A DNA stretch of 64,000 nt from Burkholderia pseudomultivorans (lineage in GTDB: Bacteria; Pseudomonadota; Gammaproteobacteria; Burkholderiales; Burkholderiaceae), in the NCBI RefSeq assembly GCF_902499075.1, contig NZ_CABVPP010000003.1, positions 62,001 to 126,000 of the forward strand. Direction: 5' to 3'. Position 1 is the stretch's first letter, and each line of letters opens with the position of its first letter. The notes below the pieces were generated by a model. It searched no databases and was not told the origin of the DNA. It saw only the letters and a list, made by a program, of their open reading frames with translations. A program made the translations under genes and the position numbers. This document shows, in pieces, positions 8,582 through 17,152 of this stretch.

Positions 8582-10600
8582 ATGAGCGACATGATCCATG
8601 CGTGGCTCGGCACGATCGGCGCGCATCCTTCGCTCGTGCTGGCGATCGTGTTCGCGACCGCCTGCGCCGAGGCGATCGCGCTGATCGGCACGATCGTGCC
8701 GGCCGGCGCCGTGATGTTCGCGGCCGGTGCGCTGATCGGGGCGGGCGCGCTCGACGGCTGGACGACGATCGGCATTGCGGCCGCCGGGGCGATCGCCGGC
8801 GATGGCATCAGCTACGAACTCGGGCGGCGCTATCGCGGGATGATCCGCAACTGGTGGGTGCGGTTCGGTTACGCGGCCGCGTATGCACGCGGCGAGCAGT
8901 TCGTGCTGCGCCACGGCACGAAGAGCATCGTGCTCGCCCGCTTTCTCGCGCCGGTGCGCGCGGTCGTGCCGGTCGTGGTCGGCTGCGCGACGCTGCCGCG
9001 CCGGTCGTTCTACCCGGTCAATGTCGTATCGGCGCTGGTGTGGGCGCCGGTCCACGTCGCGCCGGGCATCCTGTTCGGCGCGTCGGCGGTGCTGGCCGCG
9101 GCAATCAGCGTGCGGGTCGCGGTGATCCTGATGGTCGTCGCCGCGCTGGTCGCGGCGGTGTGGTTCGGCGTGCGCATCACGTTGCGGCGCGGCTGGCCGC
9201 TGCTGCGCCGCGCGCTGGTCGCGGCCGCGCATGCGTGCGCACGCCGCTGGCCGCGGTTCGGCGCGCGGCTGCACGACGCGATCGCGCGCGCGCGCCGGCT
9301 GCCCGGTGCGGTGCCCGTGCTGGCGCTGCTGTTCGTCGGCTGCGTGTGGCTGTTCGGCGGCGTCGTGCAGGACGTCGTCGCGAACGATTCGCTGATGCAT
9401 GCCGATGTCGCGCTGTACGTGTTCCTGCAGAACCTGCGCACGCCGCCGGTGGACGCCGCGATGCGCGCGCTCGCCGTGCTGCACGGGCGCGATGCGGGGC
9501 TGATCGTGTCGGCCGCGTTCCTCGTGTGGCTGATGATTCATCGCTGCTGGCTGAGCGCGGCGTGGTGGCTTGCGACGATCGGCATCGCGATCGTGCTCGT
9601 GCCGGCGTTCGGCATCACGCCGCCGGGTGCGACGCCGGCGAGCCTGCCGCCCGGTGCGCCGCACATGCCGCTGCCCGATGCCGACGCGGCATTCGCGATC
9701 CTCGCGAGCAGCGGTGTCGGCTGGCTGCTCGTGCGCGACCGGCCTGTGCTCTGGCGCATTCCGGTCGTCACGGCGGTCGTGCTGTGGATCGTGCTGGGCG
9801 GGTTCGCGCGGCTGTATGTCGGCGACACGTGGCTGTCGGGCCTGCTCGGCGGCTGGAGTCTCGGGCTCGCGTGGTTCGCGCTGCTGGCGGGTGCGTATGC
9901 GTACTGGCGCGTGCGCGAGCACGTGCAGCCGGTGGGGGCGCTGGTGACGCTGGTCGTGGTGCTGGCGACCGCCGGCGTGTGGATGATTCCCGCGCAATGG
10001 CAGGCCGATCGCGGCTTGCGTCCGCATCCGGGCGACGTGGTCGCGATGACCGTCGATCAGTGGATGCGCGGCGGCTGGCAGCGTGTGCCGATGCGGCGCA
10101 CCGAGATCGGCGGCGATCGCGAGGAGTATCTGCCGCTGCAATGGTGCGTGGCGCCGGACACGCTCGCTCGCCATCTCGCGCTGGCCGGCTGGCAGCGCGC
10201 GACGCCGTGGTCGCCGCAGACTGCGCTGCGCTGGCTGCTGCCGCAGGCGTCGGCCGATACGCTGCCGGTGCTGCCGCGCTATACGCACGGCGAGAGCACG
10301 CATCGCGTGTTCGTTCGCGTCGAGCCGGGCAGCCCGGACAGCCGACTCGTGCTGCGGCTGTGGCGCTATCCGTACGTGCTGTCGGATGCGCGCGGCACGC
10401 GGCCGCTGTGGTACGGCGCGCTGTATCGCGAGACGCTGCATCACCCGGCGCGGTTGATGACGATCGTGCGCACGACGCCGATCGACGATGCGGCGACGCT
10501 GGCGCAGGCGCTGGCGATCATGCCGACGATCGTGCATCCGCCGGCGCGGATGGATGCGGCGCCGGCCGGCGTGCTGCTGGTGTGGACGGTCGAGCCGTGA
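8582..10600 (+). CDS. DedA / degenerate PAP2 / LssY-like membrane fusion protein
   Basis: A fusion of 672 residues. Residues 1-200 are a DedA-type membrane domain (helices near 15-35 and 45-70, and ARFLAPVRAVVPVVVG near 120-135, which resembles the conserved DedA Arg-rich motif). Residues 240-450 have the fold pattern of a PAP2 phosphatase with about six helices. Residues 470-672 are a soluble LssY C-terminal-like domain. The PAP2 active site is lost: the usual PSGH reads P365-D-A-D368, and in the second motif the usual Ser, His and Asp are A409, T416 and G420, leaving only R410. The protein therefore probably binds or moves lipid rather than dephosphorylating it. It sits in the inner membrane; DedA proteins support lipid recycling and envelope integrity. 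Confidence 0.88.
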   Translation: MSDMIHAWLGTIGAHPSLVLAIVFATACAEAIALIGTIVPAGAVMFAAGALIGAGALDGWTTIGIAAAGAIAGDGISYELGRRYRGMIRNWWVRFGYAAAYARGEQFVLRHGTKSIVLARFLAPVRAVVPVVVGCATLPRRSFYPVNVVSALVWAPVHVAPGILFGASAVLAAAISVRVAVILMVVAALVAAVWFGVRITLRRGWPLLRRALVAAAHACARRWPRFGARLHDAIARARRLPGAVPVLALLFVGCVWLFGGVVQDVVANDSLMHADVALYVFLQNLRTPPVDAAMRALAVLHGRDAGLIVSAAFLVWLMIHRCWLSAAWWLATIGIAIVLVPAFGITPPGATPASLPPGAPHMPLPDADAAFAILASSGVGWLLVRDRPVLWRIPVVTAVVLWIVLGGFARLYVGDTWLSGLLGGWSLGLAWFALLAGAYAYWRVREHVQPVGALVTLVVVLATAGVWMIPAQWQADRGLRPHPGDVVAMTVDQWMRGGWQRVPMRRTEIGGDREEYLPLQWCVAPDTLARHLALAGWQRATPWSPQTALRWLLPQASADTLPVLPRYTHGESTHRVFVRVEPGSPDSRLVLRLWRYPYVLSDARGTRPLWYGALYRETLHHPARLMTIVRTTPIDDAATLAQALAIMPTIVHPPARMDAAPAGVLLVWTVEP

Positions 10601-10630
10601 GCGGCGAGGCGGCGGCGCCGACGGGCGCGC

Positions 10631-10960
10631 TTATGCGGATGCGTGATCGGCCGGCACGACCGACAGGCGCAGGCCGACGGTCTTGAGGACGGCGAGCAGG
10701 GTTTTCAGCGTGGGGTTGCCGTTCGGCGACAGCGTGCGGTACAGCGATTCCCGGCTGATGCCGGCTTCGGCCGCGACGGCGCCGAGCCCGCCATAAGCCT
10801 CCGCGACCGTGCGCAGCGCGAGCAGCGCGCCCGCGCGGTTGTCGGGATCGTCGAGCGATTCCATGGCGACTTTCAGATACGCGACCGCGAGTTCGCGGTC
10901 GGCGCGCAGTTCGGCGACTTCCGCGTCGTGGTGCGACACCGCGCCTTTGAGCTTGCTCAC
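10631..10960 (-). CDS. Antitoxin, HigA/HI1420-like addiction module antidote
   Basis: A 109-residue DNA-binding antitoxin. The start is taken as GTG at 10960, which overlaps the toxin TGA (GTGA) and is preceded by GGAGG with a 5-base spacer; longer frames run through the toxin gene and are not used. The helix-turn-helix is at about residues 60-85 (LGAVAAEAGISRESLYRTLS) and is followed by NPTLKTLLAVLKTVGLRLSV, the signature of the HI1420-type antidote family. It would bind the toxin and repress the operon at the palindrome before the toxin gene. Confidence 0.88.
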   Translation of the reverse strand: MSKLKGAVSHHDAEVAELRADRELAVAYLKVAMESLDDPDNRAGALLALRTVAEAYGGLGAVAAEAGISRESLYRTLSPNGNPTLKTLLAVLKTVGLRLSVVPADHASA

Positions 10961-11289
10961 ATTTGCCTCCGTTTCCAGTTCGACCAGCATTCCTTCGCGT
11001 GCCCGATGTCGTCGGCTTGACGGCGCTTGTCGCCGCCGGACAGCAGGAGTATCAGCGCGTCGCCGTACCGGCCGAAATACACGCGATAGCCGGCGCCGAC
11101 ATGGATGCGCAGTTCGATCACCCCTTCGCCGACCGGCTCGCAATCGCCGAAATTGCCCGCCTCCACGCGACGCAGGCGTTCGCGGATGCGCGCCTGCACG
11201 GTCTTGTCGCGCACGGCGTTCAGCCATTCGGTGAAAGGCTCGCGACCGTCGTCGCGTCGATAGCGAAGCAGTTCGAACTTGGAGAGCAT
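10957..11289 (-). CDS. Toxin, RelE/ParE superfamily, HI1419-like addiction module killer
   Basis: A 110-residue protein of the RelE/ParE toxin fold. It opens with a strand followed by FTEWLNAVRDKTVQARIRER, has the central GVIELRIHVGAGYRVYFGRY typical of HI1419-like killers, and ends in a helix with ADDIGHAKECWSNWK. The family acts as ribosome-dependent or free RNases. The toxin gene comes first and the antitoxin second, the order used by HigBA-type modules. No Shine-Dalgarno site precedes the ATG; an 18-base palindrome ends one base before the start codon, leaving almost no leader. Confidence 0.88.
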   Translation of the reverse strand: MLSKFELLRYRRDDGREPFTEWLNAVRDKTVQARIRERLRRVEAGNFGDCEPVGEGVIELRIHVGAGYRVYFGRYGDALILLLSGGDKRRQADDIGHAKECWSNWKRRQM

Positions 11290-11307
11290 TGTAGCTTATA
11301 AGTTACA
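11290..11307. promoter_or_regulatory. Operator/promoter palindrome of the toxin-antitoxin operon
   Basis: An 18-base inverted repeat, TGTA-G-CTTATAAG-T-TACA, with one mismatched pair, lies directly upstream of the toxin ATG. On the minus strand it contains TATAAG, a good -10 box. Position and symmetry fit autorepression by the antitoxin. The -35 region is poor, so the exact promoter is uncertain. Confidence 0.6.
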
Positions 11308-11602
11308 TGGGTGGAAGGAAAATGATGCGGTCCGGATACCGGCGCCGGCAGCCGGCATGGCGCTGCCTTTCGGGTCCGGCGTTTTCGGCGACGTGAGCCG
11401 CGACGTATACGACGAACATTCTTTCATTCGACGCGGACGGCGGCGATTCGGCCGAATGGCCGGGCGAGGTGGAGGAGGGAGCGGGAAATCAATGCGGGGG
11501 CGTGCGCGTCGGGGGCGGCGCGAAGGCGGCAAAGCGTGCGTGCAAGGCGACAGCCCGCCGGCCGCGGCGCATCGCGCTCGCGGGCCGACAGGCGGCCGGG
11601 TG
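11308..11602. other. Intergenic region upstream of the toxin operon
   Basis: About 295 bases between the toxin operon promoter and the end of the phosphatase-like gene. Open frames here have no family resemblance or ribosome sites, and nothing else was recognised. Confidence 0.4.
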
Positions 11603-12157
11603 TTACTGCTTGGCGGGCGCCGTCGTCGCGACCTTGTCGAGCGCAGGCGGGATGAACGTGTCGAGCTGCGCGGTCACCGACTCGTAGAAGTCGATCGGCT
11701 TGCCCCATGCGTCGGGCACGTCCTGGTGCTTGCCGGTCGCATATTCGGCCAGCGTGTACACCTTGCCTGCGGCCGACGGGTAGAGCGCGAGCACCTTCTC
11801 CTTGTGCTTGTCGGTCATCGTCAGGATCACGTCGGAATGCTTGACGTCGTTCGCGCTCAGTTGCACCGAGCGATGCGCGGACATGTCGATGCCGCGCCGC
11901 TTCATCAGGATCACGCCGTTTTCCTCGGGCTTCACGTCGTACGGGTCCTCGTCGACGGCGCGCGAGATTACCGCGATGTGCGCATGGCGCTGCTCGATCA
12001 GCTGGCCGGCGATCGCTTCGGCCATCACGCTGCGGCCGGTGTTGCCCGTGTCGACGAACGCGACCTTCTTCGGTTCGTCAGCGACAGCGGACGTCGCGTA
12101 CTGGATGCCGATGCAACAAAGCAGCGCAAGGATCTTGAGGGAAGGGCCTTTCTTCAT
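11603..12157 (-). CDS. Exported LMW protein tyrosine phosphatase-like protein without the catalytic Cys
   Basis: A protein of 184 residues. Residues 1-26 are a Sec signal peptide with a likely cut after SAVA. The mature part follows the low-molecular-weight tyrosine phosphatase / arsenate reductase fold. The P-loop, normally V-C-x-G-N-x-C-R-S, reads V35-D36-T-G-N-T-G-R-S, so the nucleophilic Cys is Asp and the second Cys is Gly. The later loop PDAWGKPIDFYESV still holds the Asp that acts as general acid in active members. Both the export signal and the missing nucleophile are odd for this cytoplasmic enzyme family. It probably binds a phosphorylated ligand or has another role in the periplasm. 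It stands alone, divergent from the GNAT gene. Confidence 0.82.
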   Translation of the reverse strand: MKKGPSLKILALLCCIGIQYATSAVADEPKKVAFVDTGNTGRSVMAEAIAGQLIEQRHAHIAVISRAVDEDPYDVKPEENGVILMKRRGIDMSAHRSVQLSANDVKHSDVILTMTDKHKEKVLALYPSAAGKVYTLAEYATGKHQDVPDAWGKPIDFYESVTAQLDTFIPPALDKVATTAPAKQ

Positions 12158-12481
12158 GTCGTCTCCGCCGGTGCAGGATGGTTGTCGTCACGGCGTGGGG
12201 TCGCCGCGTACGCGAGATCATGCCGGACGCGCGTCATTGAAAAAAATAACCGGTCGCTTTTTATAAAACGATGTCGCACCGTCGCAAGCATCGGTGCCGA
12301 TGGTTCGGGCGGCGTGGGAAAACACCAATGCTGGGTCGGGGCAATTAATTTAGTATCGGGGCCAAAACTTCATTCGGCGTCCGGCTGCGAGCCGTTTCAG
12401 GAAATCGGCGGCGATTTCGCATCGTCGCGCTTTGCACTGCAGACGCCGTGCGCGAACTATCTACTTGAAGAGAGCATCCGC
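12158..12481. other. Divergent intergenic region with AT-rich promoter area
   Basis: A 324-base stretch between two divergent genes. The part at about 12237-12275 is AT-rich, with TTGAAA at 12237 and TATAAA about 19 bases on, a slightly over-spaced promoter-like pair on the plus strand. A second AT-rich patch (CAATTAATTTAGTATC) lies near 12344. No gene was recognised. Confidence 0.45.
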
Positions 12482-12985
12482 ATGATCACGCTTCGCCCGA
12501 TGACCGACGACGACTTTGCCCGGTTCTGGCCCATCTATCACGCGGTGGTCGCCGCGCAGGAAACCTATGCGTTCGATCCCGCGACGACGCCCGACGCGGC
12601 GCGCGTGCAGTGGCTCGATGCGCCGCTGTGCACGTGGGTCGCCGAGGAGGACGGCGTGCTGCTCGGTTCGTACTACCTGAAGGCGAACGCGGCCGGCCCC
12701 GGCGGTCATGTCTGCAACTGCGGCTACATGGTGGGCGAGGCCGCACGCGGACGCGGCGTCGCGCGGCTGATGTGCGAGCATTCGCAGCAGGTCGCGCGAG
12801 AGCGCGGCTTTCTCGCGATGCAGTTCAACTCGGTGGTCGCGACCAACGAAGTGGCGGTCGCGCTGTGGCAGAAACTCGGGTTCGACGTCGTCGGTCGCCT
12901 GCCGCGCGCGTATCGTCATGCGCGGCACGGGTTCGTCGACTGCCTCGTGATGTACAAGTGGCTTGGCGGCGACGTGCCGGCGTAA
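12482..12985 (+). CDS. GNAT family N-acetyltransferase
   Basis: An acetyltransferase of 167 residues. The start is the ATG at 12482, preceded by GAAGAGAG. It begins ITLRPMTDDDFARFWPIYHA, as many GNAT enzymes do. Motif A is present as GEAARGRGVARLMCEHSQQV, the acetyl-CoA pyrophosphate site, and the end has NEVAVALWQKLGFDVVGRLP, where Asn and Leu/Trp pack on the cofactor. The acceptor is unknown. The MFS carrier begins 46 bases downstream on the same strand, so the two may be co-transcribed. Confidence 0.9.
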   Translation: MITLRPMTDDDFARFWPIYHAVVAAQETYAFDPATTPDAARVQWLDAPLCTWVAEEDGVLLGSYYLKANAAGPGGHVCNCGYMVGEAARGRGVARLMCEHSQQVARERGFLAMQFNSVVATNEVAVALWQKLGFDVVGRLPRAYRHARHGFVDCLVMYKWLGGDVPA

Positions 12986-13031
12986 AAGCATGCAGACACG
13001 CGACGATTCGAATCTCGGCGGAGACGATCCG

Positions 13032-14282
13032 ATGCGCACCGTGCCGCCGCCCGAGCGGGCCCGCTCATCGCAAGCGGAGGTCGCTGAGACGGACCCCGAT
13101 CGCATGGCCGCGTGGCGGCTGGCGATCAGCCTGTCGCTCGGCAGCGCGATCGCGCTCGGCCTCGCGCGCTTCTCGTATGCGCTGCTGCTGCCGCCGATGA
13201 AGGCCGATCTCGGCTGGAGCTTCGCGCAGGCCGGTGCGCTGAACACGGCCAACGCGTCCGGCTACCTGGTCGGCGCGCTCGCGTTTCCGTTGCTGTCGCG
13301 GCGCTGGGCGGCCGGCACGCTGTTCGCGGCGGGCTGTGCGCTGACTGCGTGTCTGATGGCCGCATGCGGCCTCAGTTCCGGGATGGACGCGCTGCTCGTG
13401 CAGCGGCTCGCGACCGGCGTCGGCAGCGCGCTGATCTTCATCAGCGGCGGCGTGCTGGCCGCACGGCTCGCGTCGGCGTCGCCGCGCGATGCCGGCTTGC
13501 TGCTCGGACTCTATTACGGCGGCACGGGCTGGGGCATCGTCGCGTCGTCGCTGCTGGTGCCGGCGACGCTCGTGCATCGCGTTCACGGCTGGCAGCCCGC
13601 GTGGTTCGCGCTCGCACTCGCGTGCGCGTTGTTCGCGGCGGCTGCCGTGTCGGCCGCGCGCCGCATCGAGCGCGCGCATCCGGCGCAGGCCAGGCCGCAC
13701 GGCGCAGCCGCGACGGCCGCGGCCGCGAGCCCCGCACGCTTCGCGCTCGCGCTGGCCGGCTACGGGCTGTTCGGCGTCGGCTATATCGGCTACATGACCT
13801 TCATCGTCGCACTGCTGCGCGGTGCGGGGATGAGCGGCACCGTGGTCTCCGCGTTCTACGTGATACTCGGCGTCGCGACCGTCGGGTCGGCACGGCTGTG
13901 GTCGGGGCTGCTCGACCGGATGCGCGGCGGGCAGGCGCTGGCGGTGCTCAACGCACTGCTCGGCGTCGCGACGCTGATGCCCGCACTGGTCGTGCATCCG
14001 GTCGCCGCGTTCGCGTCGGGCGTGCTGTTCGGCGCGACGTTCCTGTCGGCGGTCGCGTCGACGACCGCGTTCGTGCGGCACAACCTGCCGCCCGACGGCT
14101 GGGCGAAAGGCATCAGCGCGTTCACGACGGTTTTCGCGTTCGGCCAGATCGCGGGGCCGGTCGCGATCGGCTGGGTATCGGACAGCGCAGGGCTCGCGCG
14201 CGGGCTCGTGTATTCGGCGCTGACGCTGTTCGCGGGCGCGGCGTTCGCGGCCGGGCAGCGCGCGTTGCGAACGCCCGCGTAG
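13032..14282 (+). CDS. YbfB/YjiJ-type MFS transporter
   Basis: A carrier of 416 residues from the start at 13032, chosen for GGAG at 13020-13023 with an 8-base spacer; an ATG at 12990 is possible. Twelve membrane helices are predicted. SLGSAIALGLARFSYALLLP near the N-terminus is the signature of the YbfB/YjiJ family of uncharacterised major facilitators. PDGWAKGISAFTTVFAFGQI in the second half is also family-like. The substrate is unknown. It follows the GNAT gene, and acetyltransferase plus exporter pairs are sometimes involved in detoxification, which is only a guess here. Confidence 0.87.
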   Translation: MRTVPPPERARSSQAEVAETDPDRMAAWRLAISLSLGSAIALGLARFSYALLLPPMKADLGWSFAQAGALNTANASGYLVGALAFPLLSRRWAAGTLFAAGCALTACLMAACGLSSGMDALLVQRLATGVGSALIFISGGVLAARLASASPRDAGLLLGLYYGGTGWGIVASSLLVPATLVHRVHGWQPAWFALALACALFAAAAVSAARRIERAHPAQARPHGAAATAAAASPARFALALAGYGLFGVGYIGYMTFIVALLRGAGMSGTVVSAFYVILGVATVGSARLWSGLLDRMRGGQALAVLNALLGVATLMPALVVHPVAAFASGVLFGATFLSAVASTTAFVRHNLPPDGWAKGISAFTTVFAFGQIAGPVAIGWVSDSAGLARGLVYSALTLFAGAAFAAGQRALRTPA

Positions 14283-14302
14283 TCAGCGGGTGGATGTGCC
14301 GC

Positions 14303-14605
14303 TCAGCGTACGCAAGTCGTACGCGCGACGCGGTGAAATGCGCGGCTGAAATAGATCAGGCTGTCGCCGTCGTCGCGCACGCGGATCGTCGTCGCCTCGA
14401 TGAACATCACCGAATGCGAGCCGACTTCCTTCATCTCGGTGATGGTCCCCTGCAGGCTCGCGAGCGCGTCGCGCAGCACGGGCACGTCCTGCTCGCCGCG
14501 ATCCCAGACGGGCAGTTCGAAGCGGCGCGCCATCGGCAGCTCGGTCAGCCCCGCGAAATGTCGTGCGAGCAGTTCGTGTTCGGCGGGTAGCGTCGTGCGC
14601 AATAC
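14303..14605 (-). pseudogene. Remnant of an HpaC-like flavin reductase gene (C-terminal part)
   Basis: About 100 residues resemble the second half of the flavin reductase partner of 4-hydroxyphenylacetate 3-monooxygenase: EHELLARHFAGLTELPMARR, then LASLQGTITEMKEVGSHSVM, then LIYFSRAFHR. The first 65-70 residues, with the FMN-binding start of the fold, are missing, and the frame upstream (14606-14785) is unrelated. No ribosome site precedes the remnant. It faces the end of the MFS gene. No monooxygenase partner is near. Confidence 0.7.
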
Positions 14606-15385
14606 GATGCATGGCCGGACGCGACGGCGTGCGCACGGGAGCGGGGTTTCATGACTACGCGAACGTCGACATGCCCGCGTACATGCGGCAGTAGCTCGGC
14701 GTATTCGCGCGGCTGCTCGATCTACCTCGGGATCGCGCCGTCTCGATGCGGCACTGCGGGCTAGTGTTGTCGGTGCCGCCGACACCGGTCAAATCCGCAG
14801 AAAAAGGGGGATGTCATCACTCCCGCAAATGATGGTCGCGTCGCCGTTTCGTCAGCTTGCTTACGCAAGCCCTGCGTGCCGAGGTTCGACGCGCTATACG
14901 CGGCGGGTGCATTCGGTTTCGTTTCTCTTGCAGGAGCGTGTTTTTCCGGCCGATGCCGTCCCGCTTCCCCATCATTCGATTTGCCACTGCCCGCCAGTTG
15001 AACATTTCATTTCTGCATGCGAATTCGGCTGGATACCATCAGGGACTGTCTATACAACCCCGGCCTTGCCGGTGTGGATCGGCAGATTCGACAGACAAAA
15101 ACATCGACGAGCAGGTTTGGAGAGGAGATGACGCAAATGGTCCGAGTCAAGGGTGGGAAGGCGGCCGCCGCGCACGCGCAGTCGAGCGTGACGCCGTGCG
15201 GGATCGTCGACGCGGCGTGACCTGTACGAACAACCTGAAGAGCCAATCCGCCTGGCAAATCGGGCCCGCGCCGATGGCAGCGGCCGGCTGCACGTACACG
15301 CAGGTCGCGCTCGTCGCCGGGCATCCGCCAGAAACTCTGAAGTATCGATGTTCCGATGCGTACGCGCGTCTTCCGGGAGGCTGAC
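14606..15385. other. 780-base region with no convincing gene
   Basis: This stretch lies next to the flavin reductase remnant and looks degraded. Short open frames occur (for example plus strand 15017-15220), but none has family resemblance with a credible start. The composition at 14930-15130 is less GC-rich than its neighbours. The last 200 bases presumably hold the promoter for the DUF3311/symporter operon. Confidence 0.45.
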
Positions 15386-15598
15386 ATGAAACTCAAACTG
15401 TTGCTGGCGGCATTGCCGTTCGTCGGGATGTATGCAGGCGGCTCGATCGCCGAGGTGCGTCCGCTTTTGTTCGGGCTGCCGTTCCTGCTCGTGTGGAACC
15501 TGATCTGGATGGCGGCGACCGCCGCGATTCTCGCGATCCTGTTCCGCCTCGACGAACGCGACGCGGCCCGCGACGGCCGCACGGGAGACGCGCGATGA
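15386..15598 (+). CDS. DUF3311 small membrane protein
   Basis: A protein of 70 residues. The ATG at 15386 is preceded by GGGAGG at 15375-15380. Two membrane helices lie at about residues 3-20 and 28-52 (GLPFLLVWNLIWMAATAAIL), the DUF3311 pattern. Such genes typically precede sodium:solute symporters and may act as a small accessory subunit. Its stop overlaps the symporter start (ATGA), so the two are translated together. Confidence 0.88.
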   Translation: MKLKLLLAALPFVGMYAGGSIAEVRPLLFGLPFLLVWNLIWMAATAAILAILFRLDERDAARDGRTGDAR

Positions 15599-17073
15599 AC
15601 GCATCGATCGTCATCATCGCGGCGTTTGCGGCATGCGCGCTCGCGATCGGGCTGATGGCGCGGCGCGGCCGCACGCTGAGCCTCGAGCAGTGGGCGGTCG
15701 GCGGGCGCGGCTTCGGCTCGCTGCTCACGTTCCTGCTGATGGCCGGCGAGGCGTTCTCGACGTTCTCGTTCCTCGGCGCGAGCGGCTGGACCTACAGCAA
15801 GGGCGTGCCCGCGTTCTACATCCTGTCGTACGGCTGCCTCGCGTTCGTGATCGGCTACTGGATGCTGCCCGCGATCTGGCGTTACGCGAAGGAGCGCGGG
15901 CTCGTATCGTTCGCCGACTACTTCGCGTCGAAGTACGACAGCCGCGCGATCGGCGTGCTCGTGTCGGTCGTCGCGGTGTTCGCGATGGTGTCGCTGCTGA
16001 TGATCCAGTTGCGCGGGCTCGGCGTGATCGTGTCGGAGATGTCGTACGGGCTGATCCCGCAGTCGGCCGCGATCTGGATCGCCGCGACGCTGATGGCGGC
16101 CTACATGGTCGTGTCGGGCATCCACGGCTCGGCGAACATCGCGATCGTCAAGGACGCACTGATCCTCGGCATCGCGATCTTTCTCGGTCTGTACCTGCCG
16201 ATCCATTACTACGGCGGCCTCGGCGCGATGTTCGCGAAGATCGACGCCGTGCATCCCGAACTGCTGCGGATGCCTGCGCACGGCTTCAACCTGAGCTGGT
16301 ACAACTCGACGATCCTGCTCACGTCGCTCGGCTACTACCTGTATCCGCACGGTTTCACCGCGATCTACGTCGCGAAGGACGAGCGCGCGCTGCGCCGCAA
16401 CGTGATCCTGATGCCGCTGTACCAGGTGCTGATCGCGTTCCTGTTCCTCGTCGGCTTCGCGGCCGTGCTGACCGTGCACGGGCTCGAAGGCGCGCAGACC
16501 GATCTCGCGCTGCTGCGGCTCGTCAAGCAGACCTTTCCGGCCTGGTTCGTCGGCGTGGTGGGCGGCACGGGGCTGCTGACCGCGCTGGTGCCGGGCTCGC
16601 TGATCATGCTGAACGCATCGACGACGATCGCGCGCAACATCTACCGCGAAGGCTTCGCGCCGCACGCGACCGATCGCGACGTCGCGCGCGTCGCACGGAT
16701 CGCGCTGCCGATCTTCACGCTGGTCGTCGTCTATTTCGTGCTGCGCGGCGGTGCGACCTTCGTCACGCTGGCGATCTTCTCGTCGAGCCTGCTCACGCAG
16801 CTGGTGCCGATGCTCGCATCGAGTTTCCTGAAGCGGCCGTTCGGCACGCGCGAAGGCGCGTTCGCGGGGATCGCCGCGGGCGCGGTCGTGATCGCGATGA
16901 CGAACTACTATGGCGTGACGCTCGCGTCGCTGCTGCCCGGTGCGCCGGGCACGCTGACGTCGATCAACCCGGGGCTGGTCGCGCTCGCCGTGAACGCGGC
17001 GGTGTTCGTCGCGATCAGCGCGGTGCAGCGCAGGCTGCGCGCGCGCGGCGTGACGACGGTCGGATCCGCATGA
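15595..17073 (+). CDS. Sodium:solute symporter family protein
   Basis: A protein of 492 residues starting at the ATG in the ATGA overlap with DUF3311. It has about 13 membrane helices. The early segment WAVGGRGFGSLLTFLLMAGE is the classic SSSF motif, and GASGWTYSKGVPAFYILSYG follows as in PutP/PanF relatives. It would take up a small organic solute with sodium across the inner membrane. The amidohydrolase gene follows after 79 bases, so the transported compound is probably the amidohydrolase substrate, such as a heterocyclic or purine-like amine. Confidence 0.9.
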   Translation: MNASIVIIAAFAACALAIGLMARRGRTLSLEQWAVGGRGFGSLLTFLLMAGEAFSTFSFLGASGWTYSKGVPAFYILSYGCLAFVIGYWMLPAIWRYAKERGLVSFADYFASKYDSRAIGVLVSVVAVFAMVSLLMIQLRGLGVIVSEMSYGLIPQSAAIWIAATLMAAYMVVSGIHGSANIAIVKDALILGIAIFLGLYLPIHYYGGLGAMFAKIDAVHPELLRMPAHGFNLSWYNSTILLTSLGYYLYPHGFTAIYVAKDERALRRNVILMPLYQVLIAFLFLVGFAAVLTVHGLEGAQTDLALLRLVKQTFPAWFVGVVGGTGLLTALVPGSLIMLNASTTIARNIYREGFAPHATDRDVARVARIALPIFTLVVVYFVLRGGATFVTLAIFSSSLLTQLVPMLASSFLKRPFGTREGAFAGIAAGAVVIAMTNYYGVTLASLLPGAPGTLTSINPGLVALAVNAAVFVAISAVQRRLRARGVTTVGSA

Positions 17074-17152
17074 CGGGCGCGAGCTTTTTACTGTCCGGCT
17101 TCGTTGCGCGGCCGGACTCCATCGAACCCGAACCACACCAGGACCTGAGGTC

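Noticed and set aside
15017-15220. 67-residue plus-strand frame before the DUF3311 gene
   Set aside because: The start has no suitable ribosome site and the sequence shows no family resemblance; GGAGAGGAG inside it does not lead to a convincing start.
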